DNA of 29,470 nucleotides from a virus: positions 1-29,470 of the IMG/VR virus record IMGVR_UViG_3300032322_002141. The stretch is one strand, 5' to 3'. The notes beneath the pieces were generated by a model. The model ran no database searches. It saw nothing but the letters and a program-made list of their open reading frames with translations, and was not told the DNA's origin. Position numbers and translations under genes: made by a program. Of the stretch, positions 1 through 9,272 are shown in pieces; within the stretch, counting starts at the first letter, position 1; every line of letters begins with the position of its first letter.

Positions 1-950
1 GAAATGATACTGCTTGTAAACAATCCCCATGCGCCATTGCCACTGCCGCTTCGCCAAGAGCTGGAAATATTAGCTAATGAGCTAACGATGGAATAGACAG
101 CGTCACCAGCCGTTATCGCGTTGCTTAAACTTAGGGCAACAATGAGAGTGGCCCCTGTTGGCAAAGTCGCTCCAATCGTTCCAATGTTCAGAAAATCATC
201 ACTCCCGTCAAATCGAACAGCGGGCTTCCCATTGACATCGCTTGTGATCACAGTAGGACGATAAGCGGCTTCAGTTTGCGAAGCATTGGCCCGCTGCAGC
301 ACGTCTTCCCATCGTCTCACCCCCACTCCGTCTAAAGTAATTTGACTGAATTCCGAATCAAGCCATAAAACATTGGAATCTAGCGCTGTTGGAGGAGCTA
401 AATACAATGGCGAAAAACGAAGCGTGCCGCCACTATCTGTAAGTCTTAGATGAGTGCGATATTTAACAAAATAATCCGACCATTGTTTTGTATTTCCTGC
501 GAAATTAAAGCCGCTAATGGTTAAACTAGGAATAGAAGCGGGACCAATTAAATATTGAGCACCAGCGTTATATCCTGATGTTGTCGTGGGAGACAAGAAA
601 CTATTAGTGGATGCCGAGAGTATGTCAAATGCAGCATTGTAATAAGCGCGATCATTATTAACAGTGGTGCCAGAAAGAGTGCCGATACCAGAATCCCCAT
701 TTTTGCTGATCTTGCCAAGCATCGCCACTAGTCCAGAGGCTGCTCCTACCGTAAGTCCACTAATCTGAGGCTCCAAAAAACTATTTAAATCTTTGCAGTT
801 AAAATAATCCCCTTCGGTTACACCAGCAGCGCTAGTGCCTACCAATAAGGCCAGGTCACGCCTATCAATGTCTAAATTGTCCCAACAATCATCCCTATCT
901 TCAACTTCTGCTAAATTCCTAGAAGCGCGAAAACCAAACTGTTGCGTCAT
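1..950 (-). CDS. Tail fibre protein with LamG/concanavalin-like domain, 3' end outside window
   Basis: The frame is open from an ATG at 950-948 to the window edge with no stop, giving 316 codons of a longer protein. The ATG overlaps the TGA of the preceding gene (ATGA). The N terminus (RASRNLAEV, then CWDNLDIDRRDL) resembles that of the gene before it. From about residue 210 there is a LamG-like pattern: LWLDSEFSQITLDGVGV, RRWEDV, then NGKPAVRFDGSDDFLNIG, as seen in carbohydrate-binding beta-sandwich domains of phage and bacterial surface proteins. By position at the end of the tail module, downstream of J, it is probably a receptor-binding or fibre component. The LamG assignment rests on motif shape only; the rest of the protein is unseen. 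Confidence 0.75.
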   Translation of the reverse strand, partial: MTQQFGFRASRNLAEVEDRDDCWDNLDIDRRDLALLVGTSAAGVTEGDYFNCKDLNSFLEPQISGLTVGAASGLVAMLGKISKNGDSGIGTLSGTTVNNDRAYYNAAFDILSASTNSFLSPTTTSGYNAGAQYLIGPASIPSLTISGFNFAGNTKQWSDYFVKYRTHLRLTDSGGTLRFSPLYLAPPTALDSNVLWLDSEFSQITLDGVGVRRWEDVLQRANASQTEAAYRPTVITSDVNGKPAVRFDGSDDFLNIGTIGATLPTGATLIVALSLSNAITAGDAVYSIVSSLANISSSWRSGSGNGAWGLFTSSII

Positions 951-1504
951 GATTGTCCCGCCTTCAAATAGTAAATATAGTTGCCGTCCCTTACGGGAAT
1001 AGCCACTTCTGGCTCTGCTACTGTGCCAATGCTAAGAGCATTTTGAACTGTAAAGCCGCTAGAAACAATTACATTATCTAACAAAATAGAAGTGGACGCA
1101 GTATTACCAGAAAAGGGCGCAGTGGCAAGAGATTGTACCGCCACTCCATTAATTTGTAAATTTTGTACTGCTAAGTTGCCATTAAGCGAATAATCTCCAA
1201 CAGAAGATGGAGATGCACGCAACAGCGCATTATTTTGAAGGACAATACCAGATGCCACTTGCTGACTAACTGTATTGAGCCTTATTTGTACATTACTTGT
1301 AAGACCACGCAAAAGCAAAAGGTCCCTTGCGCTAACCCTGCTGATGCCAGTAATTGCAAGAATGTCCGCACCCTTAACGACAACTCCACTAGTCGTTACA
1401 TTGTTAAAGGTGTAACTAATGCTTGCGCCTAAATTATCCCAGGTTGATTCTGCGCTGCTAACATCAGAAAGATTTTGTGCTGCTACAAGTCCAACAAAGG
1501 CCAT
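947..1504 (-). CDS. Tail fibre/tail tip structural protein, unknown
   Basis: This 185-residue protein is rich in Ser, Thr, Val, Asn and Gly with alternating hydrophobic residues, typical of beta-structured fibre shafts or tip proteins. Its start shares bases with the stop of the previous gene (TAATG). The first 25 residues (AAQNLSDVSSAESTWDNLGA) parallel the start of the next protein (ASRNLAEV...CWDNLD), which suggests a shared attachment domain. It ends with a repeated-looking beta segment and IPVRDGNYIYYLKAG. I recognise no enzyme motif. A virion role is inferred from location and composition. Confidence 0.65.
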   Translation of the reverse strand: MAFVGLVAAQNLSDVSSAESTWDNLGASISYTFNNVTTSGVVVKGADILAITGISRVSARDLLLLRGLTSNVQIRLNTVSQQVASGIVLQNNALLRASPSSVGDYSLNGNLAVQNLQINGVAVQSLATAPFSGNTASTSILLDNVIVSSGFTVQNALSIGTVAEPEVAIPVRDGNYIYYLKAGQS

Positions 1505-3885
1505 TACTGTTCCTCCCAGTTAAGACTTGCACTGGCCTCTCCTGATGCAGTGCGAGCAGTGGCAACAACAAAAAGTGCGCCTGTGCTTTCAATGCTTCCA
1601 GGGCTGCCTGTTATAAACATTTTATCGGGGCCAAACAATGAACTGAGGTCAAACGAACGACTTTCACCACTTCCTATAAAGTAAGTTGCAACGCGCTGAC
1701 CTCCTCTCAGCACACGCAATCCCTGCTTGTCTACTAATACTGCGCTCAATGGATCGGCAAGACTATCAACAAATTTATTCGCCACATAATCAGTGCCGCC
1801 TGCAGCCGTCGCATTTTCAGTAAAGCCACTGCTTAATGGCCAAGACGTTTGGGCCTGCGTAGAGCCGCTGCCAGGATAGAGTCGCACTGCTAATGGCTGC
1901 TGCGCCAACACCACGTCTGATACCACGGCATCAGCATGAGCTTCTAACACCAAGCGAATAGGCCATGGCGAATTGCCCGAAATGGTAATTGAACGTCCTG
2001 CGGCGCTAATAGTAGTGGTGCCACTTGTTGGAAAAGTGATGGCAAAATCTGTGGCTTGATTGCAGCCAACCGAACTTGGAAATCTAGCTTCTCCCACCAC
2101 CTGACCAATACGGTTAAATTGAAGCGCCGGATAATCAGAAGCCACCCATAACACAGGGTCTGACGATGGGTCGTAGGTAAGTCCTGATGCATTAGGCAGC
2201 AAGCCAATGCGTGCGTAGCCACTGTCAAACCGTCTAAAAATTGTGCCTTGCGTTACGCCACTATCAACAAATCCACTGCTAACGACATAGTTATTCATCC
2301 GACCAAGAGTAATGCTTGTAATCCCTCCGGGAAGCCCTCTATCGGTCGTAATGCGAGTGAGATCATCAGACAGCGAAGTTACATGAGTGGCGAGAATACC
2401 TGCCCCTACCACTTTCACTCGTCTGCCGCTTCTGTAGTCAACAGACCCGCCTAGTTCATTCCTAATGTCAGGAAAAAATTGTCCCGATGGCGTGGTAAGT
2501 GTATTGGCGTTTGTCCGAATTACGGTAATTCCAGAGGCCGCATTTGCCGTTAGCGACGTGCCGTTGCCATAGAAATAACTTTCTCCGCCGCATATGCCAT
2601 TTTCTTGAAAAACCAAATCAAAGCGCGTAGCAGTTGTTGCAAACACTGATAAATTAGCTGGAAACACCGATTTCTTATTTGCCACTCCATTAATGGTGCT
2701 CTTTACTTGCAAGCCAAGAATGCTTTTAGGCGTGCTGTTGATTGGCTTCAAAGCATCAAGGCCTACGGCTCCAGTGGTAACAGTGCCTTTGTCGCCGCCA
2801 TCAATGTAAACACTGCTGCCATATAAATTGATGAAGGCAGGAGAAGTGGCACCTGCAGTGGTACGAGCCTCTACAAAAAGTTTTAAGAATGGATTGCGAA
2901 GACTAGGGAAGATGAATTGGTTTTCTGCAAAGAAATAATGCAACGCCACCCATCGAGCTTCGTCATGGTCAATTGGCACATAAGCTAAGAAACGGGCGCC
3001 AACGGCACCATACCAGCTAAATTCAATTTTAAACATTGTCACGCGAGACAAGTCTAAGTTCCAGCCAGTATTGCCTTTATTGGGTTGAATAGGATCGCCA
3101 TTCCAATCGTCACGACCAATCTTTGCCGTGCCTAAGTCAGGCGAAGTGCGCACCACATACAAGTCACCGCCTTTATCAAGTTGAAAGAAATAACCATCTC
3201 CCACGTTATTTCTACACCCCCATCGCACTATCTCCCCTTCGTAATCACTGCCAGTTGACATTCTCACACCAAATGTAAAAGCAGTAACTCGTCCTGGTTG
3301 ATAACGAAAAGCACGCTTACTTTCCCAAAACGCAGTCATCGTGCCATCACTGCGACCGCCAGGAAACCGTCCTGTGTTGTCATCCACTAAATAAGTAAAG
3401 CTCAATGGTGGCGGAAAAGCATAGGCTTGAATGGCGCTTTCTGCTTGAATGTGCCTCCAAAAATAGCCGTAGTCGTCAGCAAATGTCCAGTCAGTGGGAT
3501 CTTGTGCATAGGCATAGCCAGCCGAAACTGGTCCAGAGTAAAACTCCTTATCATTAATACCATAAATATTCACTGCATCAAAAAGACCTAAAGCAGTTTC
3601 GCTGCGAGGAATTCCAAGCAAGCTAACTTCTACTTCGCTTTGACTATTATTAACAACATTTACGGGTACATCTGATTCCGTAGAGTTTGTCACCGTAACA
3701 GGCGTCAACCCTTCATCTTCAACAAGAACCAAAGTGCCTTTGGCATCTCCAGTGAGCACTTCTTGATCTAGCGGATCAATTAATGAATCGCCCGTCAGGA
3801 AATCAATTAATTCTGCATCAATAAGATCACTGCCTGCGGGTTGAGCATCATCAGGCACTTGATAATATTCAGAAAAGCTTGTCAT
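1504..3885 (-). CDS. Large tail protein, paralogue B of a tandem pair
   Basis: This 793-residue protein shares an ordered set of motifs with the gene just upstream: VNNSQSEVEVSLLGIPRSE (about residue 75), FRYQPGRVTAFTFGVR (about 195), FKIEFSWYGAVGARFLAYVP (about 290), YIDGGDKGTVT (about 363), and a C terminus ending in SASLNWEEQ. YQPGR and WYGAVG motifs recall cyanophage virion proteins, from memory. Between about residues 430 and 690 it carries a segment that its paralogue lacks. The N-terminal 50 residues are acidic and distinct. It is probably a tail fibre or tip-associated protein. The exact role is unknown. Confidence 0.7.
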   Translation of the reverse strand: MTSFSEYYQVPDDAQPAGSDLIDAELIDFLTGDSLIDPLDQEVLTGDAKGTLVLVEDEGLTPVTVTNSTESDVPVNVVNNSQSEVEVSLLGIPRSETALGLFDAVNIYGINDKEFYSGPVSAGYAYAQDPTDWTFADDYGYFWRHIQAESAIQAYAFPPPLSFTYLVDDNTGRFPGGRSDGTMTAFWESKRAFRYQPGRVTAFTFGVRMSTGSDYEGEIVRWGCRNNVGDGYFFQLDKGGDLYVVRTSPDLGTAKIGRDDWNGDPIQPNKGNTGWNLDLSRVTMFKIEFSWYGAVGARFLAYVPIDHDEARWVALHYFFAENQFIFPSLRNPFLKLFVEARTTAGATSPAFINLYGSSVYIDGGDKGTVTTGAVGLDALKPINSTPKSILGLQVKSTINGVANKKSVFPANLSVFATTATRFDLVFQENGICGGESYFYGNGTSLTANAASGITVIRTNANTLTTPSGQFFPDIRNELGGSVDYRSGRRVKVVGAGILATHVTSLSDDLTRITTDRGLPGGITSITLGRMNNYVVSSGFVDSGVTQGTIFRRFDSGYARIGLLPNASGLTYDPSSDPVLWVASDYPALQFNRIGQVVGEARFPSSVGCNQATDFAITFPTSGTTTISAAGRSITISGNSPWPIRLVLEAHADAVVSDVVLAQQPLAVRLYPGSGSTQAQTSWPLSSGFTENATAAGGTDYVANKFVDSLADPLSAVLVDKQGLRVLRGGQRVATYFIGSGESRSFDLSSLFGPDKMFITGSPGSIESTGALFVVATARTASGEASASLNWEEQ

Positions 3886-3891
3886 AGGTGC

Positions 3892-5637
3892 CTACACTTG
3901 CTCTTCCCATGTTAGGGAAGCGCTCATGTTTACACTTGTTCCAATGCCCTGAGCAAATACATAAAGAGTGTCACCAGTTACTGCTGTCAATGGATAGGAA
4001 AGATAGTCTTTGTTATAGCCAAAATACGGAGCTAAGTCAATATCAATACCGCCATCGCCAACAAAGAATGTTGCTACATTGGTGCCGCCAGTTAACGAAA
4101 CCACCCCGCTTGTGGTGGTGAAATTTACTGGACTCAGAGTGCCAGCAGAGGAAAATGATGGGGTGCCAGAAACGGCTGTTGGCCCTTTAATTAATTTAAC
4201 GACTGCTCTTCCACTGCTCCCCACCCCTAGACGGGTGGGATACACTTGCATGCGATTACGAATGGAGTTGATATTTTCCTTCACTTGCAAGCCAATAAGC
4301 ATTGTGCCGCTAGTGGTTACAGTGCGATCAGCGGCATTGCTTTCAGAACGAGCAGTGACTGTACCTTTATCGCCACCATCAATGTAATACGATGCGCCAT
4401 ATTTGTACAACGCACATTCGTTGGCACTTGTAGCCTTCTGTGCAAGGTAGGAGATGGGAAGCGTAGGGTTGGCAAGACTAGGACTCGTGAGCTGGTTAGA
4501 GGCCCGTATATGGTGCATCCGCGCCCATCGGGCCTCCCCTGTAGTAGTAGCATCAGGAACGTAAGCTAAAAAGTGGCCGCCTACGGCACCGTACCAGCTA
4601 TATTCAATCTTGAACATTGTTACTTTTGAAAAGTCAATGTCCCAAATGCTTGTATCGGTGACAACATCTCCATTAATATCAATTACCGAACTGCCATTGG
4701 TGTAAGAAACTGTTGGATTAGAAGCAGTGCCCCCAATGGAAAGAGTAAATGAATTGCGTCCTGGAGTTTTATCTGCGTAATATTGAGCCTTGGTTTCGCC
4801 ATCAAGGCGATCATGGCTGAAGTATTTGCGCGGCACTCGATATTCGTAGGTGTAGCGATAAGGCGTTTCTACAGAAATAAATGAACCCGAAACGCTTGTT
4901 GTACCATCAGAAGAAGCAATACTTCCAATGTTCACCCCTCCTGATCCCCTTACACTGCGATCAAACAAACCAGCGTGAATATAAGTAAGACCAGCGCGAA
5001 CAATTACCAAATCAGTGCCAGCATTGCCAATATCTCCATCTGCAACATTAGGAGTGCGAATGCCAGGCTCATTGCTTTCAAAAGCACTGGTGCGCCTTAC
5101 GCAATAGCAATTAAATTCTTTGCTTGCAGAATCCGTTTGCCCACCACCTTGCACTTCAACGTAATAACCATCACGCTTATCAAAAGCACCAAATTTTTTG
5201 ATGTCAGTGGAATCATTAGAAGTGGTGGTCCTTACGCCAAATGTAGCGGCGCTGACTCGTCCTGGTTGGTAACGAAAGAAACGCCTGCTACTTAAAATTT
5301 GATAGTTATTAGTATTCGCTGTGCCAAGGACTACTTTCGCTGCGCTTTCATTGGGAATGTGTGTGGTGGCACCGCCACCTTCGCTTGCCCATTCATTTGG
5401 GTTGATGTCATAAGTGGTAACATCAGCAAAAATGCCAAGTGCTACTTCAGCGCGGGGCACTCCAAGCAAACTCAAGCTAACTTCACTAATTTGCTGATTC
5501 GCCACTTCCACTGGTACTGGCGTCTGGTCAGAAGCAATTACCACTGGCAGACTGACTGCCATTGTTTGCTGACCAGGAGGAATTGGCGCTGTACGTCCTA
5601 CCGTGACAACTGCTACGCCTTCTTTCAACTCAGCCAT
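3892..5637 (-). CDS. Large tail protein, paralogue A of a tandem pair
   Basis: This 581-residue protein is built like the following gene: ISEVSLSLLGVPRAEVALG near residue 50, FRYQPGRVSAATFGVR near 124, FKIEYSWYGAVGGHFLAYVP near 349, YYIDGGDKGTVT near 420, and the end SASLTWEEQV. The spacing between the YQPGR and WYGAVG motifs is about 225 residues here against about 96 in the paralogue, so an extra segment sits there. Its start ATG is at 5637 and its stop lies 6 bases before the next start. It is a probable virion protein of the tail tip or fibre; no catalytic motif is visible. Confidence 0.7.
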   Translation of the reverse strand: MAELKEGVAVVTVGRTAPIPPGQQTMAVSLPVVIASDQTPVPVEVANQQISEVSLSLLGVPRAEVALGIFADVTTYDINPNEWASEGGGATTHIPNESAAKVVLGTANTNNYQILSSRRFFRYQPGRVSAATFGVRTTTSNDSTDIKKFGAFDKRDGYYVEVQGGGQTDSASKEFNCYCVRRTSAFESNEPGIRTPNVADGDIGNAGTDLVIVRAGLTYIHAGLFDRSVRGSGGVNIGSIASSDGTTSVSGSFISVETPYRYTYEYRVPRKYFSHDRLDGETKAQYYADKTPGRNSFTLSIGGTASNPTVSYTNGSSVIDINGDVVTDTSIWDIDFSKVTMFKIEYSWYGAVGGHFLAYVPDATTTGEARWARMHHIRASNQLTSPSLANPTLPISYLAQKATSANECALYKYGASYYIDGGDKGTVTARSESNAADRTVTTSGTMLIGLQVKENINSIRNRMQVYPTRLGVGSSGRAVVKLIKGPTAVSGTPSFSSAGTLSPVNFTTTSGVVSLTGGTNVATFFVGDGGIDIDLAPYFGYNKDYLSYPLTAVTGDTLYVFAQGIGTSVNMSASLTWEEQV

Positions 5638-5643
5638 AGTTCC

Positions 5644-6354
5644 TCAAGGAAAACAATTGGAGAAAGTGGTGCCAACAAAAATACTACCAGCCGCCACTGT
5701 GTCTTGTCTTAGTCTATAAACACTTCCTCCAATAGCGGCGTTAGTAACGCCAGAAAGAGAAGCAATGGTAAAAGTATAAGGAGAAGCGTAACTGATGCCA
5801 GTTAAATTACTGTAAATACGAGCACTAGTGCCATTGTAATTTATGCCGCTAGTCGTGGTGCCACTAAATACTGCTCGCTCAGTGGCGCCCAGTCCGTGGT
5901 TGGTTTGTGCAATAAAAGTGCCGCCACTAACACTTACAAGGTCTGCAACATATTCCTGTTTTTCAATGCGAATGTCCCAAGTCAATGGAGAAGCCGACAA
6001 AGAATCGTTGGAATTTTCAATGGTATAAGCAGTGGGAAAGAAAGCTTGACTGATATTGGCGGGACCAGCATCAGCGGCGGCATCCCAAATTAATGCTGTT
6101 TGCGCTGAAGTGAGCCAAAGTCTCACCTGACCATTACGAAGTGGTTCTTGTTCTTCAATGTTAAAAGAAGTGACTAGATCAGCAGTCGTAGCGCCTGTGC
6201 GTTTCCAAATGGCCGCGCAAACTTGGACATCTCCTAAGTTAAAAGGCTCACCATCTTCATCTTGTAGCAAAAAGCTAACGCCATCAAAATAATCCCTGCG
6301 TAATAGCCGCAAGTCAATTTGAGGGGCCAAACTTGTAGCAACAAATACGCTCAT
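5644..6354 (-). CDS. Tail tip/baseplate-like structural protein
   Basis: This is a 236-residue protein. Residues 15-60 (LRLLRRDYFDGVSFLLQDED and then GEPFNLGDVQVCAAIWK) have the beta-sandwich pattern of N-terminal docking domains in phage baseplate and fibre proteins, loosely like BppU-type domains. The middle (ADLVSVSGGTFIAQTNHGL, AVFSGTTTSG) is a short beta repeat region also common in fibres. Its start overlaps the end of the previous gene by 4 bases. The function is inferred from position between J and the large tail proteins; I do not recognise a precise family. Confidence 0.6.
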   Translation of the reverse strand: MSVFVATSLAPQIDLRLLRRDYFDGVSFLLQDEDGEPFNLGDVQVCAAIWKRTGATTADLVTSFNIEEQEPLRNGQVRLWLTSAQTALIWDAAADAGPANISQAFFPTAYTIENSNDSLSASPLTWDIRIEKQEYVADLVSVSGGTFIAQTNHGLGATERAVFSGTTTSGINYNGTSARIYSNLTGISYASPYTFTIASLSGVTNAAIGGSVYRLRQDTVAAGSIFVGTTFSNCFP

Positions 6355-6761
6355 GTGAGAATTTCGCGGTAAGAAAGCATGACGGTGTAATTAGTGGTTC
6401 CGCTGACTACAGCATTTAATTTCTCGCTGGTATTACTTTCAAATAATCCAAGGACGTTGTTTTGTGTCAAATTACCATTGTCACTAATGTGAAAAGGAGG
6501 CGTCTTGTCAGTGCTGCCACCACTTTGTAGCTTTACAGTGCAGCCAGAGAGGGAAGTAATAGTAAGCGCCATCACTCGCAGTTTGCTGCCACTCACAGCA
6601 GTCACTACGTCCACGTTGCCACTGGCAGAAACAAATGCGCTTTTCATCGCATTTGTCGTCAAGTCGTTTTGCACCGCATACGGATCACCGTCCGTTCCTG
6701 TGCCGGTGGCTTTTACATAGGCAATATTGCCAGCAGCATCAAGACCGAAAAGATTTGCCAT
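6351..6761 (-). CDS. Virion protein with a small beta-sandwich domain
   Basis: This 136-residue protein begins MANLFGLDAAGNIAYVKATG, then VTAVSGSKLRVMALTITS, CTVKLQSGG, and ends SEKLNAVVSGTTNYTVMLSY. That order of strands, especially the segment AVSGSKLRVM and the late LNAVVSGTTNY, matches a widespread small phage virion domain, often annotated only as hypothetical or structural. It has no enzymatic motif. It lies one base after the stop of the preceding tail gene and overlaps the next gene by four bases, consistent with co-translation in the tail-tip block. Confidence 0.6.
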   Translation of the reverse strand: MANLFGLDAAGNIAYVKATGTGTDGDPYAVQNDLTTNAMKSAFVSASGNVDVVTAVSGSKLRVMALTITSLSGCTVKLQSGGSTDKTPPFHISDNGNLTQNNVLGLFESNTSEKLNAVVSGTTNYTVMLSYREILT

Positions 6762-6762
6762 G

Positions 6763-7158
6763 TCAAATTACAAGAAACAAAAGACGTTGATTTGGAACAA
6801 TGCTTCCGTTCGCCAATCTAACATCCTGCGACAGCGTGAAATCAAAGACCAGGGGGCTAGATTGAGTGACCGTACTATAGGAATAAGCAGAACGCCGACC
6901 ATTAACTCCAATTGTAGCAATTCTAATGCGGTAAAGACTTTCGCCTACATACACATCAGAAGGGAATTGAATGTAACTGACATTGGTTTCGCCCACCCTT
7001 TTCCACTGCATATCTAACATGTCCAAATAGTCCACTTCAAATCCTTTAATCAGTGGATTATTTTGAATAGTGTTCCAGCAAATTGCTGGATTGATAACAT
7101 TTAAAATGGAATAGGCCGAATATTGAGGAAAATCCCAGCTTGCTTCGTAGTTAGCCAT
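6763..7158 (-). CDS. Fibronectin type III-like tail tip protein
   Basis: This 131-residue protein has the strand pattern of a fibronectin type III domain: INPAICWNTIQNN, KGFEVDYLD, QWKRVGETNVSYIQFP, then YRIRIATIGVNGRRSAYSYS. In lambda and relatives such domains are part of the tail tip protein J. Here the domain is a separate gene whose ATG shares a base with the stop of J (TAATG), so it looks like a piece split off from J. It probably sits at the tail tip. The fold assignment is by pattern only. Confidence 0.65.
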   Translation of the reverse strand: MANYEASWDFPQYSAYSILNVINPAICWNTIQNNPLIKGFEVDYLDMLDMQWKRVGETNVSYIQFPSDVYVGESLYRIRIATIGVNGRRSAYSYSTVTQSSPLVFDFTLSQDVRLANGSIVPNQRLLFLVI

Positions 7159-9272
7159 TACACAATAGCTCCAACATTAATGGAGGATGTTTGCACTCGC
7201 GGAAGACCCAGCCCTTGAACAGTCGAATTAATACTTTGCTGTAAAAACGTGCTTTCGTCTGTTTCAGTGAATTTGCTCTCATCGTAAAGCGTGGCAAGCA
7301 CGGTCAACATTCCTTCGTCTTCGTTGACAGCTATGACTCTAAATAATCTCACGCTGTCCGAATTTTCCTGTAACACCCATGGAGCACCAGTCACTGCTTC
7401 TACGCTCAATGGCGTCACAAATGGAATGTTGCTAGTGTCGCCAGACAGCACGGGCAGAGGTTTGGTTTCTACCACCCCACTTGCATTCATCACGGAAAGT
7501 TCATAGACGGAAGACGAAGAAAAAGTGAAAGGGGAGTCAATGGTAACTCCAGAAACTGTAGATGCAATCACCCTCCCCCCATAGCGCTTCCCTCCCTTTG
7601 ATGGATCTGCAATGCCAATAATTTCGCCTGGCAAGACAAAATTTCCCTCGGCTCCCAGCTTGAAAGTTACCGTTTCAGTTTCAAGCTGATCAGTCAGTAA
7701 GAGCCACCTTCCTAATCTTTGCGCCTGCCCTTGCGAAGTTGTCCCAAAAGCTCTCACTTCCTTTTCGTGATAGCCGTAGCGCAATAATCCAGCTCTATCT
7801 TCTACATATTCAATTTTAGTTTTATAGCGATCTTTGGGGTCATTCCAGCTTACTAGCGCCACTGTTTTGCGAGCCTTTCGTGCAGTGCCTTCATACAAGA
7901 AAGGAGGTTCCGTCGTGCGACCGTCGTCTTCTGTTTTCTGATAGACGTTGGCAGGGGAATAAACCTTCGTAATAGATTTTGGCTTGTCTTGAACGGCAAC
8001 AATAACGCCTTCGCTGAAATAAAGCATTCCACGGAAAGATGCAGCCAGTGCATTTAGCACTTCATAAGCCTCTCCACGGTCGTTGATATAACCATTAAAA
8101 GTCAGTCGTGGCTCCATGCCGCCTTTGCCGTCCGAAACCAGCTCATCACAGTATTGGGCGATGGCAAAAAGGCTATAGCGATCAAGATTTGCTTCGGCAA
8201 TAAATTGGCCGCACCCATAGCGCGTATTTGTCATCAAATCGTAAAAAATCCAGGCAGGATTATCAGTCCAATCAGTCTTAAAAGTGCCGTTCCAAATGCC
8301 CGAATATGTGCGAGTGTATGGATCGTAATTAGTGGGAATTTTAACCTTAATACCAAGAAGCTCTACTGCAATTTTTGGCACAGCAGTAAAATTTTCGGCG
8401 CCAACTTTAAGGCCAAGAAGGGCCGTATTAGGGTAACGATAGGCTTGATCATAAATTCCAATAATGGCCCTCCATAAAAGATCATTTTGAAGCTTAACGC
8501 TATCTGAGTCCGCTGTTTCTCTTGATAATGTAATTAACCATGGGCCAGAGCCAGAAAGTTTATATTCATATTCGTAATCAAATGGACCAGAACTTTTACC
8601 TTCAATTGTTTGAAGTTCATTAACAATTAATGATCCACCTTCGGGTCTAATTTGAATGCGAAATTGTACTGAAGTGCCCCTGCTGTTTCCCTTATCGTCG
8701 GTACTGGTAAGAGCCGCTACTCCTACTCTTAAGCGAATTCGATTGAAGTCTGCAGATGTAGTCACGCGAGTTGTTGCGCCCGCCGCTTGCGTCAAACGAG
8801 TGCCCACTGCCTGTTCAACTCGTACATCGTCAAAACCTGGCATTGCAGACTGGTCTTGCGTGCCCACGCGATAGTCAACCACTAACGAATTAATGGATTG
8901 AGTTTGACGAGTGGTTTGAGGACTTGGATTGTCTACATATGTCGTGCGACTAAAGGACGTGCCAGGATTCGCCTTGCCAGTGGCTATTCCACCCTTACCT
9001 GTTGCAACTTCATTGCTAAAAGTAGTAATTTGTTCTATTTCAAAATTGTATTCACCTAGCGCATTTTTAATTGGCACATCATCTAAAAAGATTTTCTTAA
9101 GTGGATCTTCGGTGTCCAAAAAACCCTTAACTTCTCCTTCAGAAAGGATGGAGACAGTTGACGATTGAGCGCGGCTTTTTAGCGTGTCAGGGCTTTCTTT
9201 GCCGCCGCCGCCACCACCAGCGCCTTGGATGGCAACAGACCATCCACCTTCAGTCATCTCATAATGTTCCAT
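7158..9272 (-). CDS. J: Tail tip protein J (host specificity protein), short form
   Basis: This 704-residue protein has the J signature near its N terminus: SPDTLKSRAQSSTVSILSEG followed by EVKGFLDTEDPLKKIFLDDV and NALGEYNFE. A glycine run (GAGGGGGGKESPD) precedes it, as in relatives. The central part (IAVELLGIKVKIPTNYDPYT, WIFYDLMTNTRYGCG, NALAASFRGMLYFSEG) matches the conserved J core that forms the tail-tip hub. It is much shorter than lambda J (about 1130 residues); FNIII-type material is encoded downstream in separate genes. It follows K and I exactly as in lambda. In lambda, J initiates tail assembly and binds the receptor; receptor binding here may be shared with downstream proteins. 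Confidence 0.93.
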   Translation of the reverse strand: MEHYEMTEGGWSVAIQGAGGGGGGKESPDTLKSRAQSSTVSILSEGEVKGFLDTEDPLKKIFLDDVPIKNALGEYNFEIEQITTFSNEVATGKGGIATGKANPGTSFSRTTYVDNPSPQTTRQTQSINSLVVDYRVGTQDQSAMPGFDDVRVEQAVGTRLTQAAGATTRVTTSADFNRIRLRVGVAALTSTDDKGNSRGTSVQFRIQIRPEGGSLIVNELQTIEGKSSGPFDYEYEYKLSGSGPWLITLSRETADSDSVKLQNDLLWRAIIGIYDQAYRYPNTALLGLKVGAENFTAVPKIAVELLGIKVKIPTNYDPYTRTYSGIWNGTFKTDWTDNPAWIFYDLMTNTRYGCGQFIAEANLDRYSLFAIAQYCDELVSDGKGGMEPRLTFNGYINDRGEAYEVLNALAASFRGMLYFSEGVIVAVQDKPKSITKVYSPANVYQKTEDDGRTTEPPFLYEGTARKARKTVALVSWNDPKDRYKTKIEYVEDRAGLLRYGYHEKEVRAFGTTSQGQAQRLGRWLLLTDQLETETVTFKLGAEGNFVLPGEIIGIADPSKGGKRYGGRVIASTVSGVTIDSPFTFSSSSVYELSVMNASGVVETKPLPVLSGDTSNIPFVTPLSVEAVTGAPWVLQENSDSVRLFRVIAVNEDEGMLTVLATLYDESKFTETDESTFLQQSINSTVQGLGLPRVQTSSINVGAIV

